Shown here: positions 5,247 to 8,165 of the stretch, in pieces | How the letters are laid out: every line of letters starts with the position of its first letter | How positions within the stretch are numbered: position 1 is the first letter of the stretch | Assembly: GCA_020344865.1 (NCBI GenBank) | Contig: CP070830.1 | Coordinates: 1,407,388 to 1,415,552, forward strand | Length of the DNA stretch: 8,165 nucleotides | Source: Planctomycetota bacterium | GTDB taxonomy: Bacteria; Planctomycetota; Phycisphaerae; Sedimentisphaerales; Anaerobacaceae | Reading direction: 5' to 3' | Notes under the pieces: model-generated | Seen by the model: only the letters and a program-made list of their open reading frames with translations | What the model was told of the DNA's origin: nothing | Databases searched by the model: none | Program-made: the position numbers and the translations under genes

Positions 5247-6821
5247 TTATTCGAGTTTTTGCCAGGGTTCACCATAGAGGGCAGGCGGGATTGCTTTTGG
5301 TGTGGCGGCGGTGATTGGGGTGACGTCTGTCGGGTCTTTCGACGAACGGATGAGGCGTGCGAGGGCCTCGCCGGTTACGGGGACGGGCTGGGTGACAAGC
5401 TCAGGCATTTGATACAGCTTTATGAAGGAATCGTAAAATTCGGGGTCCTTTTGCGGCAGGACGAACGGTCTGTGTACTGAGCCGTTGGGGTCGACGTAGC
5501 TGAAGAAGGCCTTTGAAAACAGGCCGGTTGGCCTTTTGCTGGAGAAGACAATCCAGCGGTTGTTACTGGACCACGAATGCCAGGATTCGCTTTGGTCGCT
5601 GTTGCAGGCGAGCCGCTTGAATCGGGCGTTGTTTAGGTCCATCAGGTACAGGTCGCTGCTCGGCTGGAAGGTGGGAAAGCCGCTGTAGTTACACATGCAA
5701 AAGAGCAGGTATTTGCCATCGGGGGAGATTCGCGGCTGAACGATGCTCAGGCCGGTCTGTTTGGCGGAGAGTACGGTTTCGAGCTCGCCCCATGTGTCGG
5801 TTTCGATGTCGTAGCTGATTCGGACGAGGTCGTATTTGCTCTGGTCGTAGTTTTCGGGCAGGAACTTGGTGCGGTCGGTCCATAGTATCGGTGCTGTGCA
5901 GAAGTAGAGGTAGCGGCCGTCGGGTGACCAGGTCGGGAAGGTTTCGAGGCGGTCTTTGCTGGAAATTTCTGGATTGGTTTTTAGGGACTTTGATTCAGTA
6001 ACGTAGTAGCCCAGTGCGGAGTCGAGGTCGAGGACATCACGGACCTGTCGTGTGGTGGTGTGGAAGAACTGACGGACATTATAGATTGTGAAGGTTATCA
6101 GTTTTCCACTTGGGTGCCACGCGGGATGGCCCATAGGCGGGCCGAACTGTGTTCGCGAGTCGATGTTTGATGCGCGGCCGTTTTGGATTAGCAGCATAGA
6201 GGGGCCGGTAAAGGCGCGGACGTGCATTAGCATTTTGTCGGTTCTGTTTGCGAGGAACGTATGGCAGTTGACACAGCCGCGGCCGAAGTATTTGCCGTGC
6301 AGTACGAGCGATTCATGGTAGTTGCTGAGGCTGCGCTGGTAGATGCCCATTTCGCGATAGGTGCTGTAAAGAGGGCGCATTTTTCTGTAGACGAGGAAGC
6401 CATCAATCGGCTCATGGGCAATTTGGTTGGTGATGGTTGAAAAGTGGTTCCATTGGTCGTTTTGTGTCTTAATAAATATGTCAAAATATAATTGTTCGCC
6501 TCGGTTTAGATTAAGAAGGTTGTGCCAACGGCTTTGCGGGATGATGATTTTGGGTGAGCGGCCGGAGATTTCGATTGGTTCGCCTTGTTTGGAGTGTATC
6601 TTTACATAGTAATGTGAACCGGTCTCCTGCACCACGAAATTCAAAGGTGCGATATTGGGGGGGATGGTTGTTGCCGAATAGTCGGGACTTATAGAGGCAG
6701 CGCGAGCGATGGAGCGGTACTGTGTTATTTGCACCTTGGTATCTCGGCGCGCGTATAACAGAGCTGTCAGCAATATGACAGGCACAGATATTAACAATAA
6801 CAATCGACGGCGTTTTTTCAT
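5247..6821 (-). CDS. Membrane-anchored TolB-like propeller protein with CxxCH haem motif
   Basis: A 524-residue exported protein. Residues 1-6 are basic (MKKRRR) and 7-23 hydrophobic with no lipobox, giving an uncleaved anchor or signal peptide that places the rest outside the cytoplasm. Residues 55-135 look like a beta domain. A CVNCH motif (183-187) is a covalent c-type haem site, and the segment after it (DKMLMH, 195-200) offers Met and His as possible second ligands. From about 230, four PD40/WD-like repeats typical of TolB propellers follow: HPAWHPSGKLITF (232-244), TWSPDGRYLYF (297-307), RISPDGKYLLF (364-374) and SWSSNNRWIVFSSKR (416-430). The start ATG (6819-6821) overlaps the upstream stop as ATGA, with AGGTG at 6829-6833, so translation is probably coupled to the DUF6057-like gene. 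It resembles conserved TolB-like/cytochrome proteins of Bacteroidota. Biochemical role is unknown; electron transfer, haem sensing or envelope complex assembly are options. No clear terminator follows. Confidence 0.82.
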   Translation of the reverse strand: MKKRRRLLLLISVPVILLTALLYARRDTKVQITQYRSIARAASISPDYSATTIPPNIAPLNFVVQETGSHYYVKIHSKQGEPIEISGRSPKIIIPQSRWHNLLNLNRGEQLYFDIFIKTQNDQWNHFSTITNQIAHEPIDGFLVYRKMRPLYSTYREMGIYQRSLSNYHESLVLHGKYFGRGCVNCHTFLANRTDKMLMHVRAFTGPSMLLIQNGRASNIDSRTQFGPPMGHPAWHPSGKLITFTIYNVRQFFHTTTRQVRDVLDLDSALGYYVTESKSLKTNPEISSKDRLETFPTWSPDGRYLYFCTAPILWTDRTKFLPENYDQSKYDLVRISYDIETDTWGELETVLSAKQTGLSIVQPRISPDGKYLLFCMCNYSGFPTFQPSSDLYLMDLNNARFKRLACNSDQSESWHSWSSNNRWIVFSSKRPTGLFSKAFFSYVDPNGSVHRPFVLPQKDPEFYDSFIKLYQMPELVTQPVPVTGEALARLIRSSKDPTDVTPITAATPKAIPPALYGEPWQKLE

Positions 6822-8165
6822 TTGTTCACACCTGAGAGCCCGAAGGTCGCGTAGAAGAGGTAACTGTCGCCGTAATCTTTAGCCAGTTTTTTGAGGGCGG
6901 CCTGCCTGTCTTGCTCATAAGAATTGACAAGCTGTATAAAGTCATTGAAGCGACGAAGAGATTGCTGGCTGATTTGGCGGCCGCTGAGGCTGACCTCTTT
7001 TTTGGTGTTGTATGTGTACAGCAATACCGCCTGTTCGTAGAGCGGCGGGATCTGCGGATAATCGAAGTCATCCAGGCGGGGCAGGTTCTGGACGAATTCG
7101 TCGAGCCGGCCGGTCAGCAGGTACAGGGCCATCAGATATTCGAAGGCCATCCGGTTTTGTTTGTTCTCGGAGAGCAGGATTGCAAACATCTCTTTCGTTG
7201 TCAGGAAGGAGAAGTCGTAGTCATTTGTCAGCATCATTCGGCGCAGATGCCGGACCCGGTCATCCTGTGAAAAGCTTGTGTCTGAGTCGAGTCGCTCGAG
7301 ACGAACATCTGCCCAGTCGTTGTAAAACAGGGTTTTACGTAGTGCGCCGAGGTAGCTTCGTGCAGCGCCCGAGTTGTCCTTTACCATATTTATTAGAGCG
7401 AGTCGCTGGAGGAGAAGGGGGCGGTCGCCGAGGACTTCGAGGGATTGTGTGGCTTCATGCTCGGCCATATTGACGAGACCAAGGTCAAGGTATGTGTCGA
7501 ATCGCTTCCAATGCGCGGAGATGTGCTCTTCGGCGGTGAGCAGAAGGACATCGGGATGCTGAGGATATGCGAACATGTCGTATGGCAGCCGGCCGGTATG
7601 GTAAAGAGCACGGTTGACTGCGTGGATTACGAAATAGGTCTGGCGGTTGTGGCGGGCGGCCGCGAGAACCTGCGGCCAAGCCCTGTGGCAGGCATAGTAA
7701 TCAACCTCAAAGAAAGCTTTTAATTTTTTATCGTGAGAAATCAAAACAGCGGCGCCGGCAATTGCAAACAAGAGGCACGATTGAATCAACCATCTGAATG
7801 CCGGTGTGCCAGTATGACCCAGGGGCATCGTCGAGTCTGGTTCTGACTTAACTTTTTTCCTGACAAAGACTCGCCAGAGTGCCAATGAAAGTACGGCCAG
7901 CGGTAATAGCAGGTAAAGTGCGTGGACTAATATTGTCAGTTTTTGACGGGCGGGCATGAAGGGGGTCTTCCAGGGGAAGGTCTGCCAAAAGAGAAAGAGC
8001 AGAGCGCTGCCCGGGTGGATGGCACGGACGCGGAAGATAAGAGTGCCTATCACATACGGAATGACAGCGGCAGAGACAAGATAGATGAGGCCCATAGGCC
8101 AGCTGCGCTCGAAAAGCAGTTCGTGGATGACACAGAGGGCCGCAAAGAGCAGATAGGCCGGGCCC
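6818..8165 (-). CDS. DUF6057-like multi-pass membrane protein with helical repeat domain, 5' end missing
   Basis: The frame is open to the window edge, so the N-terminus lies outside; 448 residues are visible (the ATG at 8093-8095 is internal, visible residue 24). Hydrophobic spans lie near visible residues 1-18, 24-45, 75-101 and 123-144, giving at least three or four membrane helices. From about 150 onward the protein is soluble and alpha-helical, with TPR-like segments such as YLDLGLVNMAEHEATQSLEV and RPLLLQRLALINMVKDNSGA, and ends with YGDSYLFYATFGLS. This layout, and motifs such as NRALYHTGRLPYDMFAYPQ, match my memory of DUF6057, a family of unknown function best known from Bacteroides. 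The family name is from recall and should be treated as likely, not certain. The helical domain probably faces the periplasm, on the same side as the haem/propeller protein whose start overlaps this stop by four bases. The two are probably one functional unit. Confidence 0.75.
   Translation of the reverse strand, partial: GPAYLLFAALCVIHELLFERSWPMGLIYLVSAAVIPYVIGTLIFRVRAIHPGSALLFLFWQTFPWKTPFMPARQKLTILVHALYLLLPLAVLSLALWRVFVRKKVKSEPDSTMPLGHTGTPAFRWLIQSCLLFAIAGAAVLISHDKKLKAFFEVDYYACHRAWPQVLAAARHNRQTYFVIHAVNRALYHTGRLPYDMFAYPQHPDVLLLTAEEHISAHWKRFDTYLDLGLVNMAEHEATQSLEVLGDRPLLLQRLALINMVKDNSGAARSYLGALRKTLFYNDWADVRLERLDSDTSFSQDDRVRHLRRMMLTNDYDFSFLTTKEMFAILLSENKQNRMAFEYLMALYLLTGRLDEFVQNLPRLDDFDYPQIPPLYEQAVLLYTYNTKKEVSLSGRQISQQSLRRFNDFIQLVNSYEQDRQAALKKLAKDYGDSYLFYATFGLSGVNK

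Noticed and set aside
6911..7723. Plus-strand open frames of up to 153 codons opposite the DUF6057-like gene
   Set aside because: Antisense shadows; the minus-strand frame is continuous for 448 codons with membrane and helical-repeat character.

Overview
The window (8,165 bases) reads as an ordinary bacterial chromosomal segment, with no tRNA, rRNA, CRISPR array, transposase or phage gene that I can see. The best guess for the source is a Planctomycetota bacterium of the Phycisphaerae/Sedimentisphaerales type. The reasons are moderate GC, strong Shine-Dalgarno use, a chorismatase-like RidA-fold protein, and a DUF6057-like membrane protein paired with a haem-motif TolB-like propeller, a pairing I associate mainly with Bacteroidota and related lineages. 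This placement is inference from protein character, not a search result.

Left part (1-1154): the 3' end of a primary sigma factor gene (rpoD type, + strand) converges on a small cold-shock protein gene (- strand). The cold-shock gene has a GTG start, a strong ribosome binding site, a long structured leader, a TTGACA promoter and a clear intrinsic terminator.

Middle part (1155-3930): a fumarylacetoacetate hydrolase (FAH) family gene (- strand) is divergent from a gene for a tail-anchored coiled-coil protein of unknown function (+ strand). The coiled-coil gene converges, across a 13-bp-stem bidirectional terminator, on a gene for a small secreted beta-rich protein with its own promoter (- strand). 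A perfect 7-3-7 palindrome abuts that promoter's -35 box.

Right part (3931-8165): all on the - strand. In transcription order these are a DUF6057-like multi-pass membrane protein (5' end outside the window), a membrane-anchored beta-propeller protein with a CxxCH haem-binding motif (its start overlaps the previous stop as ATGA), and then, behind its own predicted promoter, an FkbO/Hyg5-family chorismatase homologue. The DUF6057/TolB-haem pair is the most likely uncharacterised functional unit here. The chorismatase homologue carries residues that may place it in the 3-hydroxybenzoate-forming subtype.
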